Assembly: GCF_026745355.1 (NCBI RefSeq)
Contig: NC_079202.1
Location: 36,078,561-36,142,560, forward strand
From: Beta vulgaris subsp. vulgaris
Taxonomy: Eukaryota; Streptophyta; Magnoliopsida; Caryophyllales; Amaranthaceae
Length of the DNA stretch: 64,000 bases
Direction of reading: 5' to 3'
The translations under genes were made by a program, and so were the position numbers. Positions 24,040 to 35,625 of the stretch are shown here, in pieces; position 1 is the stretch's first letter, and each line of letters opens with the position of its first letter. Below the pieces are notes generated by a model, which did not search any database, had not been told where the DNA came from, and saw only the letters and a list, made by a program, of their open reading frames with translations.

Positions 24040-25586
24040 ACGTGGCAATGACCTCATTGCAACAAGAGGAAGGAGAGACATGGATATCAGTCATCCATGT
24101 GCACGTCCTCACTAGCCTCATCTCCATCCACCTCATTGCCGGGCTGACTGTAGCTCGGGTTCCAGTATACCAAGAGGATGTGCATCATGCTCAGCAATGC
24201 GATGCAAGCGGCAGTTCTCGTCTACATCGAGTACAAAGCCAGGTGTGATCGTTGGCTATGTATCGACCCGCTGACTAAGATTCTGTAGAAGAACACCATT
24301 GGCATCAACCTGCTGACTGAGGCCCTGGATGGCCGCTGTATTGGCTGTAATGCCAGTATCCATACGCTGAAGCAGGGTCATCATCTCCTGAAAATCAAAG
24401 GAAGGAGGAGCAGTAGAATATGGGGAGGGGGAGCATCAGAAGATGAGGGATATCCTCAACATGGGGACGACGTAATAGGTACGCTCAGGGATCTGGGGGC
24501 GAGGGTCGGGAAAGTCAGAACCTGCAATGGGAAGGTGATAGTGAGGTTGGCCAGGTTTGATTTTGGCCAAAGGGTTGGGCAGGTCAATGGAACCATTCCG
24601 TTAATTTGCCACTGTATGTGTCCCCACCCCGTTCTAACCAATGCAGGCGAGTGAGATAGGCATAGTCCAATAGGGTAGGCCTAAGGCGGCTGATACGAGT
24701 CTCGTCAAAGTCGGAATGGCCCTAGCAAAAAGAGTGACTAGCCCCCGTTCACGATGGGCCGAGAGGAGAACGTCCCTCGGCGGCCGCTTAGGGTATGTGG
24801 TGGCAATACGCTCCATTTGGAGCGCAACATGGTGAGGGATGTTGTAGTGGAAAGCGGCGGGGAGTGCCCCGATACATGTAGCTACCTATAGATAAAGCTC
24901 ATCCCCTCGAATGAGCTGCCCTTCAACCCTCCCAAACAAGGTCTTTGACATGAAACGAACCCAAATTTTGAAGATGGGTTGGTGTATGTACCTAGCATGA
25001 CAGTGTTGCAAGGTAAAATCAGTTTCGTCCCCCGTTATGGCATAGTAAATGTCCCTGTGATGATAGTCAGGGGGATGCCCAATCTCCTCCCGGTTAAGGA
25101 CACGGAGTGTGCGAGCAAACTCCGGGAGGGTGAGGGTGAAGTCCCTATTTAAGAGCCTATAGGAAACATGCGAAATTGGTCCTGAATGAGGGTGGGTCAC
25201 ATTCAATCTACTATAGTATTCATACACAAGCACTGGATAGTTATTGACATGAAAGGATAAAGGGATTCCATACCAAATATTTTCATAAAATCTTTGAATT
25301 CATTATTAATTCCCAATTTATCCAAAAATTCAATATCAAGGAACGTGGTAGGACTTACCTCGCGCCCCTTGAGGCGCTGAAATCGTTCCCTTTGTTCCTC
25401 CGTGGAGAAGATGACGTCCGAGAAGGTCTCATCTCGGGGAATTTTCGGTCGTGGAGAAGGTGTCTTTTGGGAGGGTGTCCCTGCAGACAGCTTAGCTTGT
25501 TTAGTTTTCTTTCTGAGTCTACGAGCGGTCTTTTCAATCTCCGGATCGAACGGGATGAGATTTGGGGATTTCAATTTTCTGCTCAT
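24040..25586 (-). pseudogene. ATHILA ORF1-like (gag-like) remnant
   Basis: On the minus strand the ATG lies at 25584-25586, about 110 bases after the primer site. The first frame (to 25203) is basic and then reads FLDIEFLDKLGINNEFKDF; the next (25233-24886) has SYRLLNRDFTLTLPEFARTL, which resembles the segment in ATHILA ORF1 proteins (PF03078 type). Shorter frames continue to about 24040 and include a heptad-like LQRMDTGITANTAAIQGL stretch, usual for the C-terminus of this family. Frame changes near 25210 and several stops after 24880 make it non-functional. Function is inferred from position and family as a capsid-type protein. Confidence 0.65.
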
Positions 25587-25697
25587 ACACCAAAAACACT
25601 AAAACAAACGTGAGAGGCTCCAAATTAAAGAACAGGTGTTCTTCAAAGTAGAGGTTAGTTTAATACTATAATTCAGACAAAATAAATTAAACCGTCT

Positions 25698-25715
25698 CCC
25701 CGGCAACGACGCCAA
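25698..25715 (-). other. Athila-like element primer-binding site
   Basis: The complement reads TGGCGTCGTTGCCGGGGA, very close to the TGGCGCCGTTGCCGGGGA site well known in Athila/Tat elements, five bases inside the 5' (right) LTR. Confidence 0.85.
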
Positions 25716-25720
25716 AATTT

Positions 25721-27208
25721 GACAGGCTAAAGTCGCATCACCTAATCAAAAATAACCTAAGGTCCACTAACTAGTAGTCAGGGAAGTCAGGATCGAATCC
25801 ACAGGGAGAAGTTATACTATCGTATCTGAACTCTAATATTATACTAACGAAATCAAATGAATGGTTGTGTTACTAAGCTAATCAGATAGCAGAATTAAAT
25901 ATGAAGGTGTAAATATATTAATAAAGTACTGGAATCATGGATCACTATGCATACAATTCGGGAAATCAGAGATAAATAATAACCACCTAGTAAGTCAACT
26001 GTCTAGGGCACATGTAATTTCTCTCGAACATTACCTCCCTCAAAGATCACCCAGCCGCTCTCGCATAGTCAAGGGTCACTTTGCCTAATAATTGAAAGCC
26101 TATACGGTATCTCTCCTCTCGAAGTAGATATAGTATTGCAACAATAGAAATATAAATCAGGCCTAACTTATAATCCTAGCATGAAGAATCAATCAAAGGA
26201 AACAGTTGAAATACAAGATAATCAAACTAATCTATCAATCCCTCATTGCATACATAGATCTCCACAATTCTAGATATAGAACTACTCACTGATAATCATA
26301 AAAACAATAACAAGAATCATATAAAAACTCATACTTAGAAATAAACATGGCAAATAACTAATAAAATAATATAATTAACAATGGAAGAAATAACAAAGAA
26401 ATAATGAAGAAAGATTACCGAATTATATTGAACTATGAATAAGCAAAAGGTTTGATCTTGAATTGAAATCACAAAGCACTAAATTAAGGTAATTTTTCTT
26501 CATTATTTCTTTGTACAAGCCCTAAAACAATAGCCAAAAGTCTTGAAAGGAGCTAATAATTCTGATTTTTCTATTTATACAAGCCCTATAACAATAGCCA
26601 AAAGTCTTGAAAGGAGGGCCCGCATTCATTAAAAACCCGCGTCTCGTCAGTCGCCTGATCGGGCCGGATATGCCCGATCGAATCGGGCTCCAAAGCGGAT
26701 GAGTAAGGCCAAAATCGCCAGACGCCCGATGAGATCGGGCTGACCCGCCCGATGACATCGGGCGGTCTGATAATATAGTGCCACGCAGCAGCTGGAGGGG
26801 CGCCCGATGTCGGGCCAACTCACCCGATCGGGCGAAACACCGAAATACGACAGGGCGTTGAACGCCCGATCGGGCCCGCAGCAGAGCCATAAAAGTTGTC
26901 TCTTCGCCCGATCAGGCTGTGCCGCCCGGTCCTGTCGGGCCGGTCAGCATAATCTTCGTTTCTTGTTCGTCCTTTGCTCAAAGTCCCGGAAATCATCCTC
27001 GGGATCTAGAAACTCGGCATCTAACCTCTCTAATCCACTGTGCAATCATGTAAAGTAGGTAATAGCTTCCAAAACCTACAATTCAATACAAAATAGCAAA
27101 CCACAACTAGATGGAGAGAGTTAGTACCAAATGGCTCCTAAGAGCACCATAACCACAACTTTTAGCACATAATTAGGGGAGAAAACTCTATATAAAACCA
27201 TAATATCA
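25721..27208 (-). repeat. Athila-like element, 5' LTR (right copy)
   Basis: 1488 bp. Compared with the left LTR it contains an extra duplicated block near 26487-26615, in which CAAGCCCTA.AACAATAGCC appears twice, and one more palindrome unit. The palindrome array is at 26650-26942. Confidence 0.9.
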
Positions 27209-28053
27209 GCCTGCAGAAGAAACGATGTAAGAGTGGTGTTAACGACGCGACGCAAAGGAAAAAATGATTGAAAGTAAACAAACCTTCTGTGTTCCAGCCA
27301 CCAATCAGGGATTATCCAGCTTCCCCTAGAGACGATTTCTTCATGAAAACGTATTTGTTCTTCCATTTTTCTATCGTTTGATTGAACTCCCCTGACCAAT
27401 GGTTCTAATTTTTGCTTTGACATGAAGGGTTATCCTATTCTTAGCCTTAACCCTAATTTCATAGTAGAGTAAGAGATCATGAAGAGTAAAGGCTTCTTCC
27501 CAAGACGTCGTCACTCTGTCAACGACGCTTAGAATTCGCCAAACTTGAGGCATTATCTTCCCTGGGCTGATCTGATAGATCTGCATCAAGTCTCTGGCTA
27601 GGGGGGGGGGGGAGGGAGTTTCAAACCTATCTTAAAAGGGTATTCGTAAAGCACCACCCAGGTGGTGGGGCATGTCTCCGGTAGTTCAGTCGACTCTGCG
27701 TTCCTAATAACTGTGTCGACAGGCAACTTTCCTAACTCTAGAAACCTCATCGATCATATCTTCCTCTGACATGGTCGCCTGTTCGTCCTCGTTTTCACTT
27801 CTTTTTTCTACGAATTTTTCTTTTCCTCTCGACTTTTCCTTGTTTTTCCCGAAAGTCCTAATACTACGCCTACTGGGGGCCATGGACGCGATTGAAGAAA
27901 AAAGGAAAGTGCGAAACAAAGAAATTAATAAGCAATAGGAATTTACCTGGCACTAGAGATCGGTTTTCCGACGGAGAAACTTATGAAAGTTATGGAAATA
28001 TTTTTGCTTTAGAGAGAGAAAGATCGGGTGGATTGAAATTTCAATCACACGCG

Positions 28054-28065
28054 CTATTTATAACC
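28054..28065 (-). promoter_or_regulatory. TATA box of the antisense gene, element 1
   Basis: The complement reads GGTTATAAATAG, about 170 bases upstream of the antisense ATG (27883) and inside the internal region rather than the LTR. A pyrimidine-rich CTTTCTCTCTC follows downstream, as in many plant 5' leaders. Element 2 keeps a TATAAATA at 42450-42460. Confidence 0.6.
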
Positions 28066-28315
28066 CCAAGAGTAATCATTACTTTAGGTTAACGGGTAGA
28101 AATTAAGGGCTCTTTGAAATTATCTTTTTGTATTGTGACCTTTGGGTTGCCTTATGGGTATTTTTTATCTAAGTGTCACTGCAGTATTTTTTCCTTACCT
28201 GTCGCGCAAGATTTTTTAGCTAAGTATTTTGGTTACATTACAGACATTTCAATTGATGTAATTTTTTTATTTTTTAAACAATTGTCTCATGGTCTTTGTG
28301 CTACCTTGTTTCGAT

Positions 28316-28329
28316 AATTGGGGGCAAAC
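28316..28329 (+). other. Gypsy element 1 polypurine tract
   Basis: AATTGGGGGCAAAC abuts the 3' LTR, a typical Tat-group plus-strand primer region; element 2 has AATTGGGGACAAAC at the same place (42711-42724). Confidence 0.75.
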
Positions 28330-28956
28330 TGTTATGGTTGATTTTTTCAGGATGACATTGACGTGATGACATGGCGTCTTTGACACTTAGACGCGACGGG
28401 AAGATGCGAAGACTAAGTCAACTAAAATCACTAACCGATTGTCCGAAAAAAGAAGGTGGCAACTCGGCGGTAATTCCGCTAACAAAGCCGTTGGAGGAAA
28501 TCAATTGCATGAAGAAAGGAAGTAGATTTTGTCAGTTGAGCTTTGATTAGGAGAATCTCCTATAATCAAGGAACGGTTACCATTGTAATTGCTTAGGAAA
28601 TTAATAGGGCATTTAATCAGAAAAAGCCAAAGAGAAAGTGACAACATATGATATACAAAAGAAAAGGCAAGAGGAAGATTACTCAACTAGAGGACATTCT
28701 ACACTTGTACTTAGAGAAAAACTTAAGCTGTAACGATCGTCGTTTATCTGGAACGACAGTCCCTGATAGTAGATTGGTGGAACCATCTCCACCCGCGGTT
28801 TTTACCCACCTTCATTGGGGTTTTCCGCGTCACCATTTCTGTGTGTTCTTCCCTTTAACCCCCTTTGCACTCATTCCTTGTATTGTCATACTGATAATCT
28901 GGTTAAATCGTCCCTAACTTTAATTCTATCGTAAAAGGAAAATTTTAGCATAAATA
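28330..28956 (+). repeat. Gypsy element 1, 3' LTR
   Basis: TGTTATGGTTGATTTTT...AGCATAAATA. Its diagnostic bases (CGTTTATCTGG, GATTACTCAAC, terminal TAAATA) recur in the truncated LTR at 54909-55241 but not in the LTRs of element 2, identifying it as the parent type of that third copy. Confidence 0.9.
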
Positions 28957-30110
28957 GTTATCACCTCCAATTTGAATCACAACAAAAACATCTATATATT
29001 GAGAGATATGTGCATTCAAATTCAGCCTTATGCCATTCACAAGATTTCAAGTTATAAACAACAATTATCCACCTTCACTTGAAACCCATCGAATAAGATA
29101 ACTCCACCTAATTAAAAGCAAGAAGTGATGCTCAACCAAACACCATAGAACCTGCACCTTAAATAAAATTCCATAAGCCTACTCACTTTAGGCAATCCTG
29201 AAAACAAACATCTTCTATAATTGTGTACCGATGCGTCTTCGAACACCAAAACCATATACAAAACTATCACATGGCCTAGATCTAGTCACCAACGCCAAGC
29301 ATGCTTCTTTAAATTAACCAAACTCCCTTCAAACAATTCTTCATCTCAACAATAGACTCAAAGGTAATTCTAGAAACTGAATGATAACAATAATTTCTAA
29401 ATTACAATTGTACTTAATAAACACAAAAGTACAAAATTTATGATAAGAAATAGGATGACTAGAACAAAATCTAATGCATTACCAAGATTGCTACTTTCTT
29501 ACGACCTCAAAAACAATCTATCATAGACTTCAAAAAAAGAAAAATCCACACGGTTTCTCGTTTTACCAAGAGATCTCAAGGGGACACCAAACATAAAGAG
29601 ATCGTAGAAACCGCAGCCCCAAATCTTGTAAACCTAAAGTGCAAGATTATCATGAATAGTGTCGGCAATATTTGTATATTGATCCTTATTGGACCTTTCT
29701 CCATTTTTTTTCTTTAATTTTAAACACTCAGATTTAATATGAACCTTCACATGACAATAGTTACAGATTTTTCCAGAATTCATTCCACCATGAGCAACCA
29801 AAGCATTTGTGTAAGCAGAATTATTAGAATTATTAACAAATTTATTGTCACTTAAATCTCTCAGAGTTAAGACCTCCTTAACATCCTACAAACTCAAATC
29901 CTATTTACCATAAAATAAGGTATCTCGAAAGTGCTTATACGAAGGTGGTAAAGAACACAACAACATAATAGCCATATCCTCATCATCGATATCAACATCG
30001 ATGTTTTGCAAATCCGCATAAACATCAATCATTAATATTTCTTTGTTCTTAACGAGCTTTCGTTCTAACAACATGATTTCGTACTTCCCTAATCGTCAAA
30101 TTTTTTTTTT
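28957..30110 (-). mobile_element. Ty1/copia gag-only remnant A
   Basis: Reading the minus strand, gag residues are seen around the zinc knuckle CNYC-x4-H-x4-C (near 29750-29790) and in the [15 protein letters not shown] stretch (near 29965-30010). The internal tail ends in GGAGGTGATA next to the gypsy LTR. There is no protease, integrase or polymerase. Nearly the same sequence occurs at 43351 and 55242, each time joined to a gypsy LTR. The part from about 30020 to 30110 is not recognised. Confidence 0.75.
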
Positions 30111-30199
30111 TTTTTCTGAGGGGACTTCCCTTATCGTCAAATCATGAAACATAATTGAGTTATGAGAAAAGAGAAGACAAGCCTGACACATGAAATAAA

Positions 30200-30662
30200 A
30201 AATTAAGAAAACTCCAACTAATCCTCACGTATGAACCAATCTGAGAGAAGAAAAAAAAAAAAAAAATTAAAGAAAAAGAGTTGAGAGTATAATTAGGTGA
30301 CCAATTTAATAGAAATGTTATCTACAAAAGTTGAGGATGACGTCGCGAACGCATGCTGTGATAATAGGTTTTGAAGCTTCTCTGAACTGAACATAGGTAA
30401 TACTATTATTAAACACGGCGAAGGTAGCTTGCGAAATTTGATTTAGTCGTATGACACGCGTAAATTAACTTAGGCAAGAAGCAACAATTGTGTCTCACTG
30501 CCTATATATAAACACCTGAACATACCTTATTAGAATGTAACTCAAACATCTTTTGATTAGCATAAGATATTATCATTATATTCCGTATCTTATCTAAATC
30601 AAATTATTGAATATCTTTCGACTTTTTTTTACTTAATATTTTAAAAAGATATCAAAAACATT
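30200..30662 (+). promoter_or_regulatory. ASR copy 2 promoter and 5' UTR
   Basis: TATATATAAA at 30503-30512 and TGACGTC at 30338-30344, at the same spacing from the gene as in copy 3. Compared with copy 1 it lacks the Helitron and the extra ACGT core near 9505. A poly-A run (about 30248-30266) lies upstream. Confidence 0.6.
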
Positions 30663-32116
30663 ATGACTGATCACCACCATCGCAAGGAGGAAGCGAAAAA
30701 AGACCCAAAGAAGGAATTGAAGCACCATAAACACCTTCAACATTTTGGAAAAGCGACGGTTGTTGCTGCTGGTACTTATGCTCTGGTAATTTTAAGATAT
30801 TATTATTTACTATAATAAATTTCTGTTGTCGTCTGGAATTTGTTTTTAGAAAAAAATGTATGCATTTCATTATCATTGCTCAAGGATTAAGGAGATGTCT
30901 ACTAGGCCAAAGTCAATATAAATATTGCTCATAGGCCAACATTAATACATTATAATAATATATATATGAGTATTATATTACAGAAGAAAGAAGATAATAA
31001 TTAACAAATAGGCCTACTCTTTCTATTATCAATTAATTTTAGGATACAATAGATTGGGTTTGTATGTACATGTGGCCAGGCTCTTCTTCAACCTGAGCTT
31101 GTGTTTTCCCCAAAAACATTTAGCATGTGATATATATCTTGGTATAGATTTATTATAACATTATATAGTCCATTAAATAATAGGATTTTTTGGGTGGAAA
31201 GAAACAATTAAAATAGGCTTTTTGTGTGGAAACACAACTTTAAATTGTTTTTGGAGGGAAGGATCAACTAAAATACTTTTGTTGGCAACTAAACACCACA
31301 TTACGATTTTCAAGCCGAATTGTCAACTTTACGGCGTTCACAATTGGTTTCTCCCAAAACCTCGGTTTTTTTTTTTGTCAACTCACATTCTTTGTTTTCT
31401 CCTCTTTATTTCACGAGATCCCATTTTTTCTCTCTCGAAAATTTTCATGTCATCTTCTTCTCCTTCTTACCCACTTCTCCATCTTCTCACTAATTAACAC
31501 TCCCTCTCTCTTCCTCTCTCCTCACTCATTCACATTGTTCCATATTTTCGTTTACCAACAACAAGAAGTCTGATTTTCGGTCTGGGCTCACCCGTTTCTC
31601 CTCTACGAACTCGGACGAGTGCACTTGCTCCGAGTTGTCTAACTAGTACTACTACCCGCTCTAAGGTTTAGGATGAGAGGTTTAGCTTTAATAAATTGAG
31701 AAAAATAGGGGAGATTGAGGGAAATCAGGGCTTTTAAATAGTAAGAAGGGGAAAAATAAGACAAACAAGAAAAGCTATATTTTCAATGGCGTAAAGTTGA
31801 CTATTTGACATGAAAATTATAATGTGGTGTTAAGTTGTGAACAGAAGTATTTTAATTGATTCTTCTCTTCAAAAAAAAAATTTAATAATATTTTTCCACA
31901 AAAATCCTATTTTCATTGGTAACTTCCAAAAAAAACCCTAAATCATATGAGATGTGCAGTTGATTGAACAAAATAGAAACATATAGAGAATTTCTAAGTA
32001 ATGAGCTGAGCAGCTTAGTCCTTTGATTATTACATGCATTCGTTTTGTTCTTTGCGCCTAAACACAATATAAGCTTCTCTATCAAGTACTATCAAACACA
32101 TATTTACTCTTTAGCT

Positions 32117-32162
<46 letters not shown>

Positions 32163-32371
32163 CATACTTACATTTCCTTGTGAATATTTTGTAGCATGAG
32201 AAGAAACAGGCCAAAAAAGACCCCGAGAACGCTCACAAACACAAGGTGAAAGAAGGGGTAGCAGCTGCAGTTGCAGTTGGTGCTGCTGGTCTCGTATTCC
32301 ATGAACATCACAAGAAGAAAGAAGCCAAACAGGAGCTCAAGCAGCAAAAGAAGCATCATCACCATCACTAA
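30663..32371 (+). CDS. ASR: ASR (abscisic acid, stress, ripening) protein, copy 2
   Basis: Exon 1 is 30663-30785, exon 2 is 32195-32371, and the GT-AG phase-0 intron is 30786-32194; the product is 99 residues. It is an ABA/WDS-domain protein as in copy 1: HHH near the N-terminus, [12 protein letters not shown], the [13 protein letters not shown] junction, [20 protein letters not shown] and five terminal histidines. The His clusters are the expected zinc ligands. It differs from copy 3 at two residues, Lys12 (Gln12) and Leu74 (Phe74), and from copy 1 at Asp3, Arg7, Lys12, Val33, Thr38, Glu52 and Leu74. Relative to copy 1 its intron has extra sequence around 31180-31860 and a poly-T tract before the acceptor. 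The frame is intact. It is likely stress or abscisic-acid responsive like its family; expression is not shown by sequence. Confidence 0.93.
32119..32157. repeat. Poly-T tract before the ASR copy 2 acceptor
   Basis: Thirty-nine T in a row, 37 bases upstream of the exon 2 acceptor. Copy 3 has 36 T at 63079-63114; copy 1 has only a short run (about 10888). It may be an enlarged polypyrimidine tract or the remnant of a reverse-inserted poly-A tail. Confidence 0.9.
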
Positions 32372-33603
32372 TATAAAAATATATATATAAAAAAAGTAGC
32401 CTCATCTTTAATTCTATTTCCTGGTTGATCATATTCTATAATTTATTTTATAGTTTATTTCATGATGCCATCAGTTGATTTTTTTTGTAATATACATATC
32501 GACATATTAGTTTGATTATCTTTCGTATTGTACCAAGTGAACAATTCAATGATGTTGCATTGTTGCGGCTACTCGTTCGTTTTCATATATATACTCCATT
32601 TCTATTTTATTAGTATGTTAATTTGGAATTTGGACGCTATTCACTAATAATAGGGACAATTTTTTAATTTTTTCTATAATATAAGAAAATAATATAGTCA
32701 TGATGTAAAATCTTGCTTGATTTCTCTCAATGAGTACTTTATTAATATTCAAGTCTTATAATTTTCAATAATAAAAGGACAAAAAAGTATATTCGTCAAT
32801 ACGAAAAGTCAAAACAAGCAAATAAAAAAATATAAAAGGAGTACCACATTAGTTATTTTAAATTGAATTGCTTTTACTTTTATATTACTTACAGGCTTAT
32901 AATCTTGACTGAAGATTTTATACTAATATAGAAATAGATGTCAGTATATATAATGTCTGATAAATCTCAATGTCTGTGCATAGACACAATATCAACTTCA
33001 TTTCAGAACTTTATAGAAGAAATAATTAAATATATTAATGGTGAAAAAATTTGCAGATACAAGCATTCAAGTCAAAAAGCTGTAATAAAAAAAAAAGGAT
33101 ATAATGATATGTCTTACTCACCTTATGAAACTCATTATAGTTATACCTCAAACATATTAATCCGGATCGAAACCAATTTGAAAAGAGGACAGTGATTCAT
33201 GAACAAAATTAATGACCCATCACTCGATTACTCAAGCTGAAATTATCTTATCAATGGCTCAAAGTTGGGTCTGATCCGTCCAATGGGTTTGTGGAATTTT
33301 ATTTTACAAAAACAAGAAGTATCATTATGATTCCCTAATTATTCGTTTTTTTCACATCGAAAGAAATAAATTATAATCTTATTATACTTCTCTAATTCCT
33401 TGTTTTTTTTACATTGAAAAAAAATTAAATTCGCTACAAATAGTCAAAATACAACCTAAAGATATTACATTCAAACGAGAAATTGAGAAAAAAGAAAAAC
33501 CTAGTGACCAAAGTCGAAATAACATGGAATCTTGGCTTAATACCACATAACCTAGAGTCACTTGACCTTGTGACTTAATATCCTTAGACATGGAGAACTT
33601 CAC
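32372..33603. other. ASR copy 2 3' flank, duplicate of the copy 1 flank
   Basis: Collinear with 11101-12570. It lacks the 246-bp MITE and ends at the gypsy element 2 LTR with the same GAACTTCAC junction. No gene is visible. Confidence 0.8.
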
Positions 33604-34231
33604 TGTTATGGTTGATTTTTACAGGATGACATTGACGTGATGACATGGCGACTTTGACCTAAGACGCGACGGGAAGATGAGAAGACTAAGTCAACTAAAA
33701 TCAGTAACCGATTGTCCGAAAAAGGAAGGTGGCAACTCGACAGTAATTCAGCTAACAAAGCCGTTGGAGGAAATCAATTGCATGAAGAAAGGAAGTAGAT
33801 TTTGTCAGTTGAGCTTTGATTAGGAGAATCTCCTATAATCAAGGAACGGTTACGATTGTAATTGCTTAGGAAATTAATAGGGTATTTAATTAGAAAAAGC
33901 CAAAGAAAAAGATACGGCATATGATATACAAAAGAAAAGGCAAGAGGAAGATTATTGAACTAGAGGACATTCTACACTTGTACTTAGAGAAAAACTTAAG
34001 CTGTAACGATCGTCGCTCATCTGGAAGGACAGTCCCTAATAGTAGATTGGTGGAACCATCTCCACCCGCGGTTTTTACCCACCTTCATTGGGGTTTTCCG
34101 CGTCACCATTTTTGTGTGTGTTCTTCCCTTTAATCCTCTTTGCACTCATTCCTTGCATTGTCATACTCATAATCTGGTTTTATCGTCCCTAACTTCAATT
34201 CTGTCGTAAAAGGCAAATTTTAGCATAAACA
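33604..34231 (+). repeat. Gypsy element 2, 5' LTR
   Basis: 628 bp, TGTTATGG...CATAAACA, followed after two bases by the primer-binding site TTGGCGCCCACCATGGGG (34234-34251). Confidence 0.92.
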
Positions 34232-34233
34232 AC

Positions 34234-34251
34234 TTGGCGCCCACCATGGGG
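34234..34251 (+). other. Gypsy element 2 primer-binding site
   Basis: TTGGCGCCCACCATGGGG, differing at one base from element 1 (CCGTGGGG). It starts two bases after the LTR. Confidence 0.8.
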
Positions 34252-34286
34252 CATAAACCAGATCAACTATTGTTCAAACCCATCAA

Positions 34287-35625
34287 ATGGCCGGAACACC
34301 AGGTCTCAACGAAATGCAGAGGTCATATGACCAAATGAGAAGAGAGATGCTCGAAATGAAGCAAGCTAATGAGCATCTATCCTCTGACTTTTCATCGTCG
34401 CAGGAAAAGCTTCAAAAGCTGCAAGAGGAGTTAGCGTCATCCAAAGCCTCAAAGGTTCAGCGTCGTGGCAATATGGACGACATCCCCCTTATGCAGAATT
34501 ATTCTGATTCAGATGGTGCCGACTCCGAAGATGACGCAGAGGTCGAGGATGAAGAACCCTCGAATGACGCAGAAAAGAATCCTAGCGAGGGAGAAGCAGA
34601 TCCCATGGCGAAGCGCATGATCTTGTTTGAGAGGCAGAATAGGCGCCTAATGAAGCTCATGTCCCAGCTCCTTGGAGCTCAAACGCCAAGCATCATAGAG
34701 CATCCTGACGGTTATGCGGCATCACCGTTCCTAGAGAGGATCACAAAGGCTGCGCTCCCCAAAAAGCTCAATATGCCCGTCCTCGTTGCCAATTATGACG
34801 GTTTGACTGATCCAGGCGAGCATGCCGCCCAATACAAGCAGCGGATGTGGCAAGCTCAATTCATTGGCACCTGGTGGAAGCCTGTATGTGCAAGTCTTTC
34901 GGAGCTATGCTCACCGGTCCTGCCCTCAAATGGCTTGGGTCCCTTAAGCCAGGAAGCATCAATAATTTTTCCACTCTAGTCAACAAGTTTTATGAGAAAT
35001 TCGAAGGCAGTCGCAGCCTGGAGAAGCAGACGAGCGACCTATATGGCGTCATCCAAAGACCTAAAGAATCTGTTCGCAATTATTATAATCGCTTTAATAA
35101 AGAGATGATTAGCATTAAAGATCTTGATACTAAGACTGCTATTGAATGTTTGAGGAAAGGTCTAATTCTGCGATCAAAACTCTACAACCGTCTGACGAAG
35201 TATACGTGTCAGACGTTCGAGGAAGTCAAGTCGCAAGCATTGGCACATATGAGGCTAGAAGAAGATGATGCCATACTCAACACCATATCAACGCGTCGTG
35301 CAACAGAAAACCCCAACGACCGGAAGGCTTTCGTCCCCAAGAAGAATAATTGGCGAAACCATCCGTACAGTCGACCAAATCAAGTAACAATGTTACTGAC
35401 GTAATCGATAATGCAGGTATTGACGCAAGAACAGAGTCGCCGACCTTCCCAGATCTCAAGTCCTATGGGTTCTCTGTCGACGTCGGGGGCGTTGTAAACG
35501 CCTTAACCAAGATCGGAGCGCCCATTCGGTGGCCAAGAAAGAATGATCGTCCACATGCGCAAAAAGATCAAACCAAATGGTGTCAATCTCATCATGATCA
35601 TGGTCACAAGACGGAGGAATGCATC
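34287..35625 (+). pseudogene. Gypsy element 2 gag remnant
   Basis: The ATG at 34287 gives about 190 open residues: a coiled-coil-like start (QMRREMLEMKQANEH), an acidic block (DGADSEDDAEVEDEE) and the segment MAKRMILFERQNRR. A lost C near 34857 shifts the frame into the retrotransposon gag core (34847-35404; GPALKWLGSL, NKFYEKFEGSR, YNRFNKEMISI). A further frame change near 35385 leads to the knuckle C-x2-H-x4-H-x4-C at 35581-35622, a variant usual in Tat elements. Apart from the frameshifts the sequence is open, so it is better preserved than element 1. Confidence 0.85.

Larger units (their letters stand above)
20542..27208 (-). mobile_element. Nested Athila-like LTR retrotransposon, pol-less
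   Basis: It is bounded by TGACAGGC and ATAATATCA and flanked by a perfect 5-bp duplication GCCTG (20537-20541, 27209-27213); element 2 has the uninterrupted site. The LTRs are 20542-21985 and 25721-27208. The primer site next to the right LTR, complement TGGCGTCGTTGCCGGGGA (25698-25715), and the purine tract next to the left LTR (complement of ACTCCCCCAAGCT, 21987-21999) show it lies on the minus strand. Only a degenerate ATHILA ORF1-like frame is present and no polymerase is found, so it relied on enzymes from another element. Confidence 0.9.
19298..27883 (-). pseudogene. Antisense gene of gypsy element 1, split by the Athila-like insertion
   Basis: Read on the minus strand, it starts at the ATG complementary to 27881-27883 (MAPSRRSIRTFGKNK). 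Exon A runs to 27284. The insertion 20542-27208 sits at the acceptor of intron 1, so exon B resumes only at about 20537. Exon B ends at a GTAAGT donor near 20400, exon C covers about 20325-19975, and exon D runs from about 19885 to the stop at 19298. Exon A resembles the 'putative gypsy-type transposon' family (PF04195-like), and exon D is a Lys/Glu-rich coiled coil (LTIKNMEETLKKNGDE). Tat elements such as Grande and Retand are known to carry extra antisense frames; their function is unknown. The 6.7-kb insertion plus a frame change in exon C make this copy inactive. Confidence 0.7.
12571..28956 (+). mobile_element. Ty3/gypsy retrotransposon 1, Tat type, with nested Athila-like insertion
   Basis: Two LTRs of about 627 bp (12571-13197 and 28330-28956), a TGGCGCCC primer-binding site, gag, pol with two RNase H domains, and an antisense gene before the 3' LTR. 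These traits identify the Tat group of Ty3/gypsy. Without the 6.7-kb nested element it is about 9.7 kb, matching element 2 in order and length. The flanks (GAACTTCAC left, TATCACCTCC right) are the same as those of element 2 and show no 5-bp target duplication. The outermost LTR bases have decayed (TG to TA at the left end, CA to TA at the right). Confidence 0.9.

Noticed and set aside
28648..28917. An open frame of up to 89 residues repeated in every gypsy LTR copy (also 12946, 33921, 43043, 54843)
   Set aside because: It lies wholly in LTR sequence, varies in length between copies through frameshifts and stops, and resembles no known protein. Conservation is explained by shared LTR descent.
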